This document shows, piece by piece, positions 47,762 through 59,717 of a stretch of DNA of 64,000 nt. The notes below the pieces were generated by a model, which was given only the letters and a program-made list of their open reading frames with translations, searched no databases and was not told the DNA's origin. Source of the DNA: Gottfriedia acidiceleris (GTDB taxonomy: Bacteria > Bacillota > Bacilli > Bacillales > Bacillaceae_G). The stretch is from contig NZ_NESS01000006.1 in the NCBI RefSeq assembly GCF_002128425.1, forward strand, positions 62,001-126,000, read 5' to 3'. The translations under genes and the position numbers were made by a program. The stretch's first letter is position 1; each line of letters opens with the position of its first letter.

Positions 47762-49060
47762 ATGAGCTCAAATTTAACTGAAGTAGAACAAAATGAAAAG
47801 AGTAGTGAGCAAGTAGAGATAGATGATTCCCTTCAGGAGTTTAGAGAAACGTTAAATGAAGCAATCGGCATCATGAACTATCCGAACCAAGTATTTGATT
47901 TCCTTAAAACACCAATGCGATTTTTAGAATTTAGTATTCCCGTTCAAATGGATAATGGTGAGACGAAAGTATTTCAAGGATATCGAGCTCAGCATAATGA
48001 TGCACTAGGACCTACAAAAGGAGGAATCAGATTTCATCCAGATGTAACGCCAGAAGAAGTAAAAGCATTAGCAGGCTGGATGAGTTTAAAGTGTAGTATT
48101 ACTGATTTACCTTATGGAGGAGCAAAAGGTGGGGTTGTTTGTGACCCAAGACTTTTAAGTATGAATGAGCTAGAAAAATTAAGTAGAGGTTATGTAAGAG
48201 CTGTAAGCCAAATTGTAGGACCTACTAAAGATATTCCAGCACCTGATATGTATACAAACGCACAAGTAATGGCTTGGATGCTAGATGAGTATGACCATAT
48301 TAGAGAATTTGATTCGCCAAGCTTTATTACTGGTAAACCGCTAACTTTAGGAGGATCAGTAGGCCGTGAGACGGCAACATCAAAAGGAGTATTTTATGCT
48401 CTCGAGTTAATTAGTGAATTACAGAAAATCGAGATTAAAAATATGAAGGTCATTATTCAAGGTTTTGGAAATGTTGGTAGTTACTTAGCACAATACTTAC
48501 ATGAAGCTGGAGCAAAGGTTGTTGGAGTTTCAGATGTACTCGGAGCAGTTTATGATCCAAAAGGTTTAGACATTCCATATCTATTAGACAATAGAGATTC
48601 ATTTGGAGTTGTATCTAGCCTGTTTAAAAATGCGATTTCTAATCAAGAGTTATTAGAAAAAGATTGTGATGTTTTAATACCGGCAGCAATAAGTGGAGTG
48701 ATTAATAACCGTAATGCAGATAAATTAAAATGCAAGATTGTTGTAGAAGCAGCGAATGGACCGACTACTAAAGAAGCTCTAGAAATTCTTGATCAAAAAG
48801 AGATTTTAGTCGTTCCCGATATTTTAGCTAACTCAGGTGGAGTAGTTGTTTCATATTTTGAATGGTGTCAAAATATGCAAGGTTATTATTGGACTGAGAG
48901 TACTGTAGATGAGAGATTAAAAGAAAAAATGACAGATAGCTTTTTAAAAGTTTATAAAACATCACAAAAATATAATGTAAACATGAAAATAGCAGCTTAT
49001 ATCGAAGGCATTCGTAAAATCGCTGAAGCTTGCCGCTTGAGAGGCTGGGTAAAATACTAA
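47762..49060 (+). CDS. rocG: Catabolic glutamate dehydrogenase (RocG/GudB type)
   Basis: 432 residues of the hexameric Glu dehydrogenase family. GPTKGGIRFHP and the catalytic lysine in PYGGAKGG are near 95-125. The NAD fold is GFGNVGSYLA. It oxidises glutamate to 2-oxoglutarate and ammonia, which would close the transamination cycle of the aminotransferases encoded around it. B. subtilis rocG is likewise sigma-54 dependent, so this copy is RocG-like rather than GudB-like in control. I use ATG 47762, 6 bases after GAGGTG. Confidence 0.93.
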   Translation: MSSNLTEVEQNEKSSEQVEIDDSLQEFRETLNEAIGIMNYPNQVFDFLKTPMRFLEFSIPVQMDNGETKVFQGYRAQHNDALGPTKGGIRFHPDVTPEEVKALAGWMSLKCSITDLPYGGAKGGVVCDPRLLSMNELEKLSRGYVRAVSQIVGPTKDIPAPDMYTNAQVMAWMLDEYDHIREFDSPSFITGKPLTLGGSVGRETATSKGVFYALELISELQKIEIKNMKVIIQGFGNVGSYLAQYLHEAGAKVVGVSDVLGAVYDPKGLDIPYLLDNRDSFGVVSSLFKNAISNQELLEKDCDVLIPAAISGVINNRNADKLKCKIVVEAANGPTTKEALEILDQKEILVVPDILANSGGVVVSYFEWCQNMQGYYWTESTVDERLKEKMTDSFLKVYKTSQKYNVNMKIAAYIEGIRKIAEACRLRGWVKY

Positions 49061-49079
49061 AACAAAAGGAGAGATTAGA

Positions 49080-49364
49080 ATGATTGATATTATTTCTGAA
49101 TCAACTGAAAGACAGCTTGTACACCATTATTGTTTATTAACGCAGAATAATAGATATGATTTATCAATAGCCTTTTCAAGTCACTTTTATGGAAAGTCAA
49201 TGGTTACATCAATACAATCTAGTAAAATGGCGTTATTATGTTTAGAAGACATTAACTCTGAACATTATTGGGCTCCTAAATTAGGTATTGCTGAGGAGGA
49301 TATTTCAGAAATCCAAAATTTCTTTAGCATGGTTTTACCATCAAAACACATTTGTGAGTTATAA
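49080..49364 (+). CDS. DUF3055-like small protein
   Basis: 94 residues. The NRYDLSIAFSSHFYGKSMVTSIQSSKMALL core and an acidic C-terminal helix (EEDISEIQNFFSMVL) recall the DUF3055 family of Firmicutes, whose function is unknown. It follows the dehydrogenase gene by 19 bases with an AAAGGAGAG site, so it is probably co-transcribed. Confidence 0.65.
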   Translation: MIDIISESTERQLVHHYCLLTQNNRYDLSIAFSSHFYGKSMVTSIQSSKMALLCLEDINSEHYWAPKLGIAEEDISEIQNFFSMVLPSKHICEL

Positions 49365-49384
49365 TATGAGAATTTTTTTAAAAG

Positions 49385-49490
49385 AAAACTAGCCGATTCG
49401 CAAGCTTTAAGGTGAAGACAGAGGCGTAGTTGCACTTATACTTAATTCCTAAAATTTGCAACTGCGTCGAGTCACCTTCATCGCTGCAAA
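49385..49490 (-). repeat. Dispersed ~105-bp repeat, copy B
   Basis: The reverse complement matches copy A at 20808-20914 over its whole length with scattered changes. The internal arms GACGCAGTTGCA and TGCAACTACGCC (read on the - strand) can pair. It lies between two small genes of one transcription unit. Confidence 0.8.
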
Positions 49491-49529
49491 CTTATATATT
49501 CTTAATGTGCAAAAAAGGAGTGAGCTTAT

Positions 49530-49778
49530 ATGTATTATGGAGTCATTGTCAGTGACTACCATGGAACAGTTGAAGAGACTGCTATTCAGAAAGATTCAAG
49601 AATTTATGAATGGGAGCCGTTATTCTTTATTAAAACTACAGATGGAGTTACAAAGGTTATTCATCAAGGAATAAGCGGTGAAGTTGTTTCATTGGAGGTC
49701 TCAAATGGAGACAAAATAGTTCCTGGAATGGTTCTTGCGTATGTTAAAGAGGATTTGTTTGTTACCGCTAGCGATTAA
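49530..49778 (+). CDS. Small biotinyl/lipoyl-like domain protein
   Basis: 82 residues. The second half (SGEVVSLEVSNGDKIVPGMVLAYVKED) has the hammerhead pattern of biotinyl/lipoyl domains, but the usual modified lysine turn (EAMKM or TDKA) is not present. It may be a degenerate carrier fold used for binding or docking. A good AAAAGGAGTGA site precedes the ATG. It is placed between the glutamate dehydrogenase and the second sigma-54 activator. Function unknown. Confidence 0.65.
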   Translation: MYYGVIVSDYHGTVEETAIQKDSRIYEWEPLFFIKTTDGVTKVIHQGISGEVVSLEVSNGDKIVPGMVLAYVKEDLFVTASD

Positions 49779-49869
49779 GTTGGGTGTGATTAGTTTAAGA
49801 GATGTACTCAGATGACAACAAAGACTAATATTTTTTGATTTTAGTTTCGTGTTCTCTTTTCAAACAAAT

Positions 49870-49919
49870 AAAGGGGTGTCTCTTGTCAAATTGACCTAAG
49901 GGACTGCCCTTTCTTTTTG
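49870..49919 (+). terminator. Terminator before the second sigma-54 activator
   Basis: AAAGGGGTGTCTCTT pairs imperfectly with AAGGGACTGCCCTTT, followed by CTTTTTG. Confidence 0.7.
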
Positions 49920-50015
49920 TTTATTAATAAATTATAATTTTAGATTTTTACGATAAATTTAAAAATTCTGCTAAAATAGGAATGTATAATGGTTTAGACA
50001 TAAGGGGGGAAAGAA

Positions 50016-52148
50016 ATGTTATCAATTAATGAAAAACAAATAAGACCAGTCATCGCAATAGATATCGATCAATTTAAAGAAAATGATGAAATTGATTTAT
50101 CCAAAATAAATGAACCCTTTTTATTCTTACGTAAGCAAAATAAGATTGTTAGCTATGTACAATTAAATAATATTATTCAAGGTAATAATAAAAAGAAAAA
50201 TATAGCAATTTCAAAGATTACTAGTTCTTCTCAATCAATAACTAGTGTATGTCGTTTAAGTGGGCAAATTTCATTAACAGTTCTATTTCAAATTATTGGT
50301 GAGCCGATCTCGATTGTAATAGAAGAGGAAGATATGCCAGTAGGATACATACTTCGTGAAGATATATTAGCGGAGCTTTTCAAACAAGACAATAAAAGCG
50401 TGGATTTGTTGAAAAGCATTTTAACATCGATACCGATGGGAACGTTTGTAGTAGATAAAAATAAAGTTATTATTAATTGCAATGATGCTGGGTTAAAAAT
50501 GATTAAATCAACATCGGAAAAAGTAATTAATACAAAAGCAGAAACTATTTTTAGCAGTGAACAAATTGAAAATGTATTTGCTACTGGTAAAACAATTCTT
50601 AATCAACTTCAAATAAATGACGATATGGGCGTTCTTGTCGATTATAGCCCAATTTTCGTTGATAACGAGGTTGAAGGCGTTGTTATTGTCGTACAAGATC
50701 TCCCAATGGTTGAAGAAATGGCCTCTGAAATTGAATACGTAAAAGATTTAAATAAAGATTTGAATGCCATTTTATCGAGTATTTATGATGAAATACTTGT
50801 TGTAAACCATAAAGGAGAACTAATTCGTTATAGTGAGAATATAATTCCTGGATTTTGGAATGTAGATTTAAAGGAACTACTTGGAAAGAGTATATTAGAA
50901 TTCGGAAACCAAGGACTTTTTACGCCATCTGTTACAAAACTAGTTTTAGAAAAAAAGAAGAAAGTATCAATTGTTCAAGAAACAATGAATGGACGTAAAG
51001 TACTTGCAGTAGGTAATCCGGTTTTTGATGAGAAGATGGAAATCGAACGTATTATTATTGCTTCTAGAGATATTACAGAAACTTCACGCCTTAAAACGGA
51101 ATTAAAAGAAATGAAGAAGATTTCTGAGCAATATAAGAAGGAACTTGAAGATATTAAGAGTAAGGATTCTTTTGTCAAAAAACTGATTTACTGTAGTCCA
51201 AAAATGGAGCAAATCATAAATCAAGCGAAAAAAATTGCTGATTTTTCTTCAACAGTGTTACTGCATGGTGAGTCTGGTGTAGGTAAGGAAGTAATTGCAC
51301 AGGCTATTCATCAATTAGGAAATCGTTCTTCAAAACCGTTTTTAAAACTAAATTGCGGTGCAATTCCTGAAAATCTTCTGGAAAGTGAGCTTTTCGGCTA
51401 TATTAAAGGGGCATTTACAGGAGCGGATCAAAATAAAGACGGCTACTTTAAGCAAGCAGATGAAGGTGTTTTATTTTTAGATGAAATTGGTGAAATGCCA
51501 TTGCATTTACAAGTTAAATTACTTAGAGTACTTCAAGAACAAGAAGTAATTCCAGTTGGAAGTACAAAGCCAATTAAAGTAAATGTTCAAATTATTGCTG
51601 CTACAAATAAAAGATTAGAAAAAATGGTTGAAGAACGGACATTTAGAGAGGATTTGTATTATCGACTAAATGTTATACCTTTAAATATTCCACCATTAAG
51701 AGAAAGAATTGAAGATATTTCATTATTAGCCTTCCATTTCTTACAGCAATTAAATGAAAAATATAATAAGAGTTTTCATCTTACTCCAGATGCAATCAAT
51801 GTTTTAGAATTTTACTCATGGCCAGGTAATGTTAGAGAACTTCAAAACATCATAGAAAGATTAGTCGTCTCTGCTGAAGATCAAATTATTAATGCAGAGG
51901 ATGTTAATCAGTTCTTACCAAATAGCTATGATTTTAATAAATCTAAACCAGTAATTAATAAAGTAATTCCTCTTCAAGAAGCAATTGATTATGTTGAGGA
52001 GCAACTTATTGTGCTTGCGATGAAGCAATATAAAACAACGACGAAGGCTGCACAGGTTTTAGGAATTAGTCAGTCTTCCGTTAGTCGTAAGTATCAAAAA
52101 ATAATGAATGAAAAGAATATGAATAGTGACTTTATGTCATTTAAATAA
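50016..52148 (+). CDS. Sigma-54-dependent transcriptional activator with PAS domains
   Basis: 710 residues. An N-terminal CBS-like or unassigned region (1 to about 125) is followed by two PAS-like domains (about 130-235 and 245-360) and a coiled linker. The AAA+ domain (about 390-625) has GESGVGKE, GAFTGA, VLFLDEIGEM and [11 protein letters not shown] Fis-type HTH ends the protein (TTTKAAQVLGISQSSVSRKY). It is the best candidate to drive the sigma-54 promoters at 45904, 47710 and 52512, which share an upstream motif. Ligand unknown; a diamine or aminovalerate is plausible (inference). GGGGGGAAAG precedes the start. Confidence 0.93.
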   Translation: MLSINEKQIRPVIAIDIDQFKENDEIDLSKINEPFLFLRKQNKIVSYVQLNNIIQGNNKKKNIAISKITSSSQSITSVCRLSGQISLTVLFQIIGEPISIVIEEEDMPVGYILREDILAELFKQDNKSVDLLKSILTSIPMGTFVVDKNKVIINCNDAGLKMIKSTSEKVINTKAETIFSSEQIENVFATGKTILNQLQINDDMGVLVDYSPIFVDNEVEGVVIVVQDLPMVEEMASEIEYVKDLNKDLNAILSSIYDEILVVNHKGELIRYSENIIPGFWNVDLKELLGKSILEFGNQGLFTPSVTKLVLEKKKKVSIVQETMNGRKVLAVGNPVFDEKMEIERIIIASRDITETSRLKTELKEMKKISEQYKKELEDIKSKDSFVKKLIYCSPKMEQIINQAKKIADFSSTVLLHGESGVGKEVIAQAIHQLGNRSSKPFLKLNCGAIPENLLESELFGYIKGAFTGADQNKDGYFKQADEGVLFLDEIGEMPLHLQVKLLRVLQEQEVIPVGSTKPIKVNVQIIAATNKRLEKMVEERTFREDLYYRLNVIPLNIPPLRERIEDISLLAFHFLQQLNEKYNKSFHLTPDAINVLEFYSWPGNVRELQNIIERLVVSAEDQIINAEDVNQFLPNSYDFNKSKPVINKVIPLQEAIDYVEEQLIVLAMKQYKTTTKAAQVLGISQSSVSRKYQKIMNEKNMNSDFMSFK

Positions 52149-52175
52149 AAAAAACGCACTAAGTGCGTTTTTTAT
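52147..52175. terminator. Bidirectional terminator
   Basis: AAAAACGCACT and AGTGCGTTTTTT form a perfect stem with A and T runs. It serves both the activator gene (+) and the small antisense-strand gene (-). Confidence 0.88.
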
Positions 52176-52306
52176 TTCTCTAAATCCCCTATATTTTCAA
52201 CATTACTATCAATTACTTCGGTCATACTAACTTGATCCCTCGAGATACTGAATGCCATGAATATGATGATGAGTCCCACTGCAATACATGTTCCTGCAAG
52301 CAACAT
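52172..52306 (-). CDS. Small single-pass membrane protein
   Basis: 44 residues: one hydrophobic segment (MLLAGTCIAVGLIIIFMAFS) and a short acidic tail ending IGDLEK. An AGGAGG ribosome site at ideal spacing and a terminator right at the stop support a real gene despite its size. It is convergent with the sigma-54 activator and divergent from the aminoaldehyde dehydrogenase. No family recognised. Confidence 0.65.
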   Translation of the reverse strand: MLLAGTCIAVGLIIIFMAFSISRDQVSMTEVIDSNVENIGDLEK

Positions 52307-52424
52307 AATATTCCTCCTTTCATGGTGTTTTAGCCTATGCATTGAATTTTCTTAATATGTCGTTTTATAGAAATAGTTTTAAAAACGTTTAATTAACGTA
52401 GAATTTTTACGAGTTTTAAAGATT

Positions 52425-52470
52425 ATGCAAAGTGTAATAGTGTTATGCAAAATTGAATAATTATTGTACA
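52425..52470 (+). promoter_or_regulatory. Candidate enhancer sites (UAS) of the aldehyde dehydrogenase promoter
   Basis: ATGCAAAGTGTAATAGTG at 52425 and ATGCAAAATTGAATAATT at 52445. The second word is identical over 18 bases to one at 47521. It ends about 40 bases before the -24 element, closer than usual. Confidence 0.5.
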
Positions 52471-52511
52471 GGTATTGGAGTAAAACCCTTATAAATTAGG
52501 TTTATAAAAGT

Positions 52512-52527
52512 TGGCACAGTTCTTGCA
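52512..52527 (+). promoter_or_regulatory. Sigma-54 (-24/-12) promoter of the diamine operon
   Basis: TGGCAC at 52512, five bases, then TTGCA at 52523; full consensus, 42 bases before the start of the aldehyde dehydrogenase. Confidence 0.92.
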
Positions 52528-52568
52528 ATCTAATAAGTTGTTAAGAAATTAAGGAGGGTTTATATACA

Positions 52569-55504
<2,936 letters not shown>

Positions 55505-55511
55505 TCTTCTT

Positions 55512-55548
55512 GCATGTCATGACTTTAAAAATCATGACATGCTTTTAT
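55512..55548 (+). terminator. Terminator between patA and gabT
   Basis: GCATGTCATGA and TCATGACATGC form a perfect 11-bp stem followed by TTTTATT. The genes beyond may need read-through or a separate promoter. Confidence 0.88.
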
Positions 55549-55584
55549 TACAGACAAAATCGTTATAGATAGGATGGTGTAATA

Positions 55585-56955
55585 ATGGCAGATCGTAAAT
55601 TCGTTAAAATCCAAACATCAATTCCAGGACCAAAATCTCAAGAGTTGGTTGCTCGAAGAAATAAAGTGGTTCCAAAAGGGATTAGTAATAATAGTGAAGC
55701 ATTTGTAAAAAAAGCAAAGGGTGCACTAGTTGAGGATATTGATGGAAATACATTTATTGATTTTGCAGGGGCAATTGGAACGATAAATGTAGGGCATTCC
55801 CATCCTAGAGTCGTAAGGGCGCTCCAATCTCAAGCTGGTGATTATATTCATACAGGCTTTAATGTCATGATGTATGAATCTTATATTCAGCTTGCAGAAA
55901 AATTGGCGGATCTTTCACCTGGAAGTTTCGATAAACAAGTAGCGTTTTTTAATAGTGGCGCAGAAGCTGTTGAAAATGCAGTGAAAATTGCAAGAAAATA
56001 TACGAAGCGTCAAGGAATCATTTCTTTTACTAGAGGATTCCATGGTCGAACATTAATGACAATGACGATGACAAGTAAGGTTAAACCTTACAAATATGGA
56101 TTTGGACCATTTGCTCCGGAAGTGTATAAAGCACCATATCCATATGTTTATCGTCGTCCAGATCAAATGGATGAAAAAGAATATAGTAAATTCATCATCG
56201 AACAATTTGAACAGTTTCTCATTGCAGAGGTTGCACCAGAAACAATTGCTGCTGTCGTAATGGAACCAATCCAAGGTGAAGGTGGCTTTATTGTTCCTGA
56301 TATTGATTTTGTAAAAAGGGTTAGAGAAATCTGTACGCAATATGGAATATTATTTGTAGCAGATGAGATTCAAACTGGTTTTGCTAGAACAGGTAAATAT
56401 TTTGCAATTGAGCACTTTGGAATTGAGCCTGATTTAATTACAATTTCAAAGTCAATGGGTGCAGGGGTTCCTATTAGTGGCGTTATCGGTAGGAAAGAAA
56501 TTATGGAAGCTTCTGATGCTGGAGAAATAGGTGGAACATATGCTGGTAGTCCACTTGGATGTCGTGCAGCATTAGCAGTACTCGATATCATTGAAGAAGA
56601 AGGATTAAATGATCGAGCTGTTGTAATTGGCGAAAAAGTTAACGAAAAAATGCGCAGCTGGGCTAAACAGTTTGAACAAATAGGCGATATCCGTGGAATT
56701 GGTGCAATGTGTGCAATGGAGATTGTGACAAATAAGAAAGATAAAACACCAGATAAAGTGACAGTTGGAAAGATTGTAAAAGAAGCAAACAATAGAGGGT
56801 TAATGTTATTAAGTGCAGGAATCTTTGGTAATGTTATTCGATTATTAATGCCACTAACAATCACGGATGAACAGCTTGAAGAGGGACTAGATATTTTACA
56901 AGAGTCAATTGAAGCTGTATTAGTACCGGAATTTCAATTGGAGGTAAACTCATGA
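55585..56955 (+). CDS. gabT: 4-aminobutyrate / 5-aminovalerate aminotransferase (GabT-like)
   Basis: 456 residues, class III aminotransferase. VPKGISNNSEAFVKKAKGA and DIDGNTFIDFAGAIGTINVGH are at the start, the DEIQTGFARTG cofactor motif follows, and the PLP lysine is in TISKSMGAGVPISGV near residue 290. It should convert GABA to succinate semialdehyde and 5-aminovalerate to glutarate semialdehyde (DavT role). The downstream CoA-transferase and acyl-CoA dehydrogenase favour the C5 route. It overlaps the next gene by 4 bases. Confidence 0.92.
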   Translation: MADRKFVKIQTSIPGPKSQELVARRNKVVPKGISNNSEAFVKKAKGALVEDIDGNTFIDFAGAIGTINVGHSHPRVVRALQSQAGDYIHTGFNVMMYESYIQLAEKLADLSPGSFDKQVAFFNSGAEAVENAVKIARKYTKRQGIISFTRGFHGRTLMTMTMTSKVKPYKYGFGPFAPEVYKAPYPYVYRRPDQMDEKEYSKFIIEQFEQFLIAEVAPETIAAVVMEPIQGEGGFIVPDIDFVKRVREICTQYGILFVADEIQTGFARTGKYFAIEHFGIEPDLITISKSMGAGVPISGVIGRKEIMEASDAGEIGGTYAGSPLGCRAALAVLDIIEEEGLNDRAVVIGEKVNEKMRSWAKQFEQIGDIRGIGAMCAMEIVTNKKDKTPDKVTVGKIVKEANNRGLMLLSAGIFGNVIRLLMPLTITDEQLEEGLDILQESIEAVLVPEFQLEVNS

Positions 56956-58409
56956 GCCAAATTAAAGAGAAATACGAAGTCTACCCAATGTATATAGATG
57001 GTACATGGGTTGGAAATGATCATGAATATTATACGAAGGTTACCAATCCTGCAACTGGTGTAGTTGTAGGGGCAATTCCAACAGGTGGTACATATGAAGC
57101 TAAATTAGCTGTTGATGCTGCTCATACCGCCTTTAAAACTTGGTCAAAGAAGACAGCAGAAGAAAGATACCATTTATTAATGAATTGGTATCGTCTGATC
57201 GACGAAAAGAAAGAAGAAATTGCTAAATTAATGACAATAGAGCAAGGTAAACCATTAAAAGAAGCATTAGGTGAGACAGTTTATGCGAATGGTTTTATTT
57301 CTTGGTATGCAGAAGAAGGTAAACGTGTATACGGAGAAACAATTCCAGCATCACAGCCTAATAAACGAATTCTAGTTAGAAAAGAGCCTGTAGGGGTAGT
57401 GGCAGCAATTACGCCGTGGAACTTTCCTGCAGCAATGATTACTAGAAAAGTTGCTCCTGCACTTGCAGCTGGTTGTACGACAGTTATTAAACCAGCTACT
57501 CAAACACCTTTAACTGCACTAAAGCTTGCAGAGCTTGCTCATGAAGCGGGAATTCCAAAAGGTGTAATTAATGTCGTTACTGGTAAATCATCCGAAATTG
57601 GTGATGTATGGCTTAAGGATCCTAGGGTAACGAAAATTACATTCACTGGTTCGACTGAAGTTGGTAAAACGCTAATGAGAGGAGCAGCGGAGAATGTCAA
57701 AAAGGTGTCATTAGAACTTGGTGGAAATGCACCATTTATTGTCATGGATGATGCTGATTTATCAAAAGCAGCGGTTGGCCTAGTTCAGTCAAAATTCCGC
57801 AATGCAGGTCAAACTTGTATTTGTACAAATCGTATTTATGTACAAGAAAGTGTAGCCGAAGAATTTACAGCGTTATTTACAAAAGAGCTAGAAAAATTAA
57901 AAGTGGGTAATGGATTAGAAGAAGGAATTGATGTTGGCCCACTTATTGATCACGCAGCTTTAGAAAAGGTAAAAACACTAGTTGAAGATGCTACTAAAAA
58001 TGGTGGGAAAATCGTCTTTAGTGGTAATAAACCTTCAGAGGAAAATGGATATTATTATGCACCAACTATTTTAACTGGAATTACGGATGAAATGGCATGT
58101 ATGAAGGAAGAAATATTTGGTCCACTTGCACCAATTGCTACGTTTAAAACAGAAGAGGAAGTAATTGAGCGAGCAAATAATTCAAATTACGGTCTGGCTG
58201 CATATGTGTATACGGAGAACTTAAGTCGTTCTTTCCGTGTTACAGAAGCACTTGAGTACGGAATTATTGGACTAAATGATGCCCTACCTTCTGCTGTACA
58301 AGTTCCATTTGGCGGTTATAAAGAGAGTGGCCTTGGAAGAGAAGGCGGTCACTTTGGAATTGAGGAATTTTTAGAAGTTAAATATATTTCAATTGGGTTA
58401 GACATCTAA
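56952..58409 (+). CDS. gabD: Succinate/glutarate-semialdehyde dehydrogenase (GabD-like)
   Basis: 485 residues of the SSADH group: TPWNFPAAMITRK, SLELGGNAPFIV, and the nucleophile in NAGQTCICTNR with the second Cys of the GabD redox pair. It oxidises succinate semialdehyde or glutarate semialdehyde. The ATGA overlap with gabT couples their translation. In P. putida the corresponding pair is DavT/DavD in the 5-aminovalerate pathway. Confidence 0.92.
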   Translation: MSQIKEKYEVYPMYIDGTWVGNDHEYYTKVTNPATGVVVGAIPTGGTYEAKLAVDAAHTAFKTWSKKTAEERYHLLMNWYRLIDEKKEEIAKLMTIEQGKPLKEALGETVYANGFISWYAEEGKRVYGETIPASQPNKRILVRKEPVGVVAAITPWNFPAAMITRKVAPALAAGCTTVIKPATQTPLTALKLAELAHEAGIPKGVINVVTGKSSEIGDVWLKDPRVTKITFTGSTEVGKTLMRGAAENVKKVSLELGGNAPFIVMDDADLSKAAVGLVQSKFRNAGQTCICTNRIYVQESVAEEFTALFTKELEKLKVGNGLEEGIDVGPLIDHAALEKVKTLVEDATKNGGKIVFSGNKPSEENGYYYAPTILTGITDEMACMKEEIFGPLAPIATFKTEEEVIERANNSNYGLAAYVYTENLSRSFRVTEALEYGIIGLNDALPSAVQVPFGGYKESGLGREGGHFGIEEFLEVKYISIGLDI

Positions 58410-58519
58410 TAAATCTACTGTTAATACAAAGCGCAGTTGTAAGCCAGTTAAACATTCAATTCAACTATTGTAATTGATCGTTTACTGGCTTATTAACTAG
58501 ATTAATAGAGGTGGGAAAT

Positions 58520-59704
58520 TTGCCGGGTGCATTACATGGAGTAAAAATCATTGATTTAACAAGAGTACTAGCTGGGCCTTTTTGTACGATGATCCTTGGA
58601 GACTTAGGAGCGGAGATTATAAAAATAGAAAGTATAAATAATGGCGATGAAACAAGGGGATGGGGGCCACCTTTCGTTGGAGGTGAAAGCGCTTATTATT
58701 TATGTGCAAACCGCAATAAACAAGGCATTACTCTGAACTTAAAAAGTGAGCAAGGTAAAGAGATATTAAAAAAGCTAGTTTCAGAGGCTGATGTAGTTGT
58801 TCAAAATTTCAAACCTGGAACAATGACAAAATTAGGTTTTGGCTACGAGGATTTGAAAAAAATAAAAGAAGACATAATATTAGCATCTATTAGTGGGTTT
58901 GGCAGTGAAGGGCCGAATTCAAGTTTACCAGGATATGATTATATCATCCAAGCGATGTCTGGATTAATGAGCATTACTGGTGAGAAAGAATCAGAGCCAA
59001 CAAAAGTAGGTGTAGCCATTTCGGATGTTTTAACAGGTCTATTTACATGTATCGGGATTTTAGCCTCACTTTTGCATCGAGATCGTACAGGAGAAGGTCA
59101 AGAAATCGATATTTCATTGTTTGATTCTCAGCTAGCCGCTTTAGTAAATGTAGCTAGTAATTATTTATGCAGTGGAATTATACCTAAGCGAATGGGGAAT
59201 CAACACCCAAATATCGTGCCGTATCAAGTCTTTACTGCAAGTGACGGTGAATTAGTCATAGCGGTAGGTAATGATGAACAATTTAAAAGGTTTGCTTTAC
59301 TAATTGATGAACCTATTCTTTTGGAAGAAAAATTTAAGACAAATACTGTCCGTTTACAGCATCGAAAACAAATAGAGCTATTAATTCAAAATAAGTTAAA
59401 AACAAAAAGTAAAAATGAGTGGAAACAATTATTAGATCAAATTGGAATCCCAAATGGACCAATAAATAATGTGAGTGAAGCCCTACAGTCAAAACAAGCT
59501 AAATCGAGAGAAATGGTGTTAGATGTAAACCATCCTTTTATAAAGGATTTAAAATTAGTCGGATCACCGTTAAAGTTATCAAAAACACCAATTGAAGTGT
59601 TAAGACACCCACCCCTACATAGTGAGCATACAGAAGAAATAATAAGTAAGCTAGGATATTCCCGAATTGAAATAGAAGAAATGAAACGGAATAAAACAAT
59701 TTGA
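58520..59704 (+). CDS. Class III (CaiB/BaiF) CoA-transferase, probable glutarate CoA-transferase
   Basis: About 394 residues of the family III CoA-transferases. The N-terminal LDLTRVLAGPFC-like motif is seen here as IDLTRVLAGPFCTMILGDLG. The catalytic Asp is in LPGYDYIIQAMSG near residue 150. I prefer the TTG at 58520, 5-6 bases from AGAGGTGG, over the GTG at 58511 that lies in that site. With a dehydrogenase behind it and glutarate-forming enzymes before it, it probably activates glutarate using succinyl-CoA, like mammalian SUGCT (inference). Confidence 0.88.
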   Translation: MPGALHGVKIIDLTRVLAGPFCTMILGDLGAEIIKIESINNGDETRGWGPPFVGGESAYYLCANRNKQGITLNLKSEQGKEILKKLVSEADVVVQNFKPGTMTKLGFGYEDLKKIKEDIILASISGFGSEGPNSSLPGYDYIIQAMSGLMSITGEKESEPTKVGVAISDVLTGLFTCIGILASLLHRDRTGEGQEIDISLFDSQLAALVNVASNYLCSGIIPKRMGNQHPNIVPYQVFTASDGELVIAVGNDEQFKRFALLIDEPILLEEKFKTNTVRLQHRKQIELLIQNKLKTKSKNEWKQLLDQIGIPNGPINNVSEALQSKQAKSREMVLDVNHPFIKDLKLVGSPLKLSKTPIEVLRHPPLHSEHTEEIISKLGYSRIEIEEMKRNKTI

Positions 59705-59717
59705 GGAGGAAATAGTC

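Noticed and set aside
49456-49674. A 72-codon frame overlapping the 82-residue lipoyl-like gene
   Set aside because: It begins inside the dispersed repeat and uses another frame of the better supported gene.
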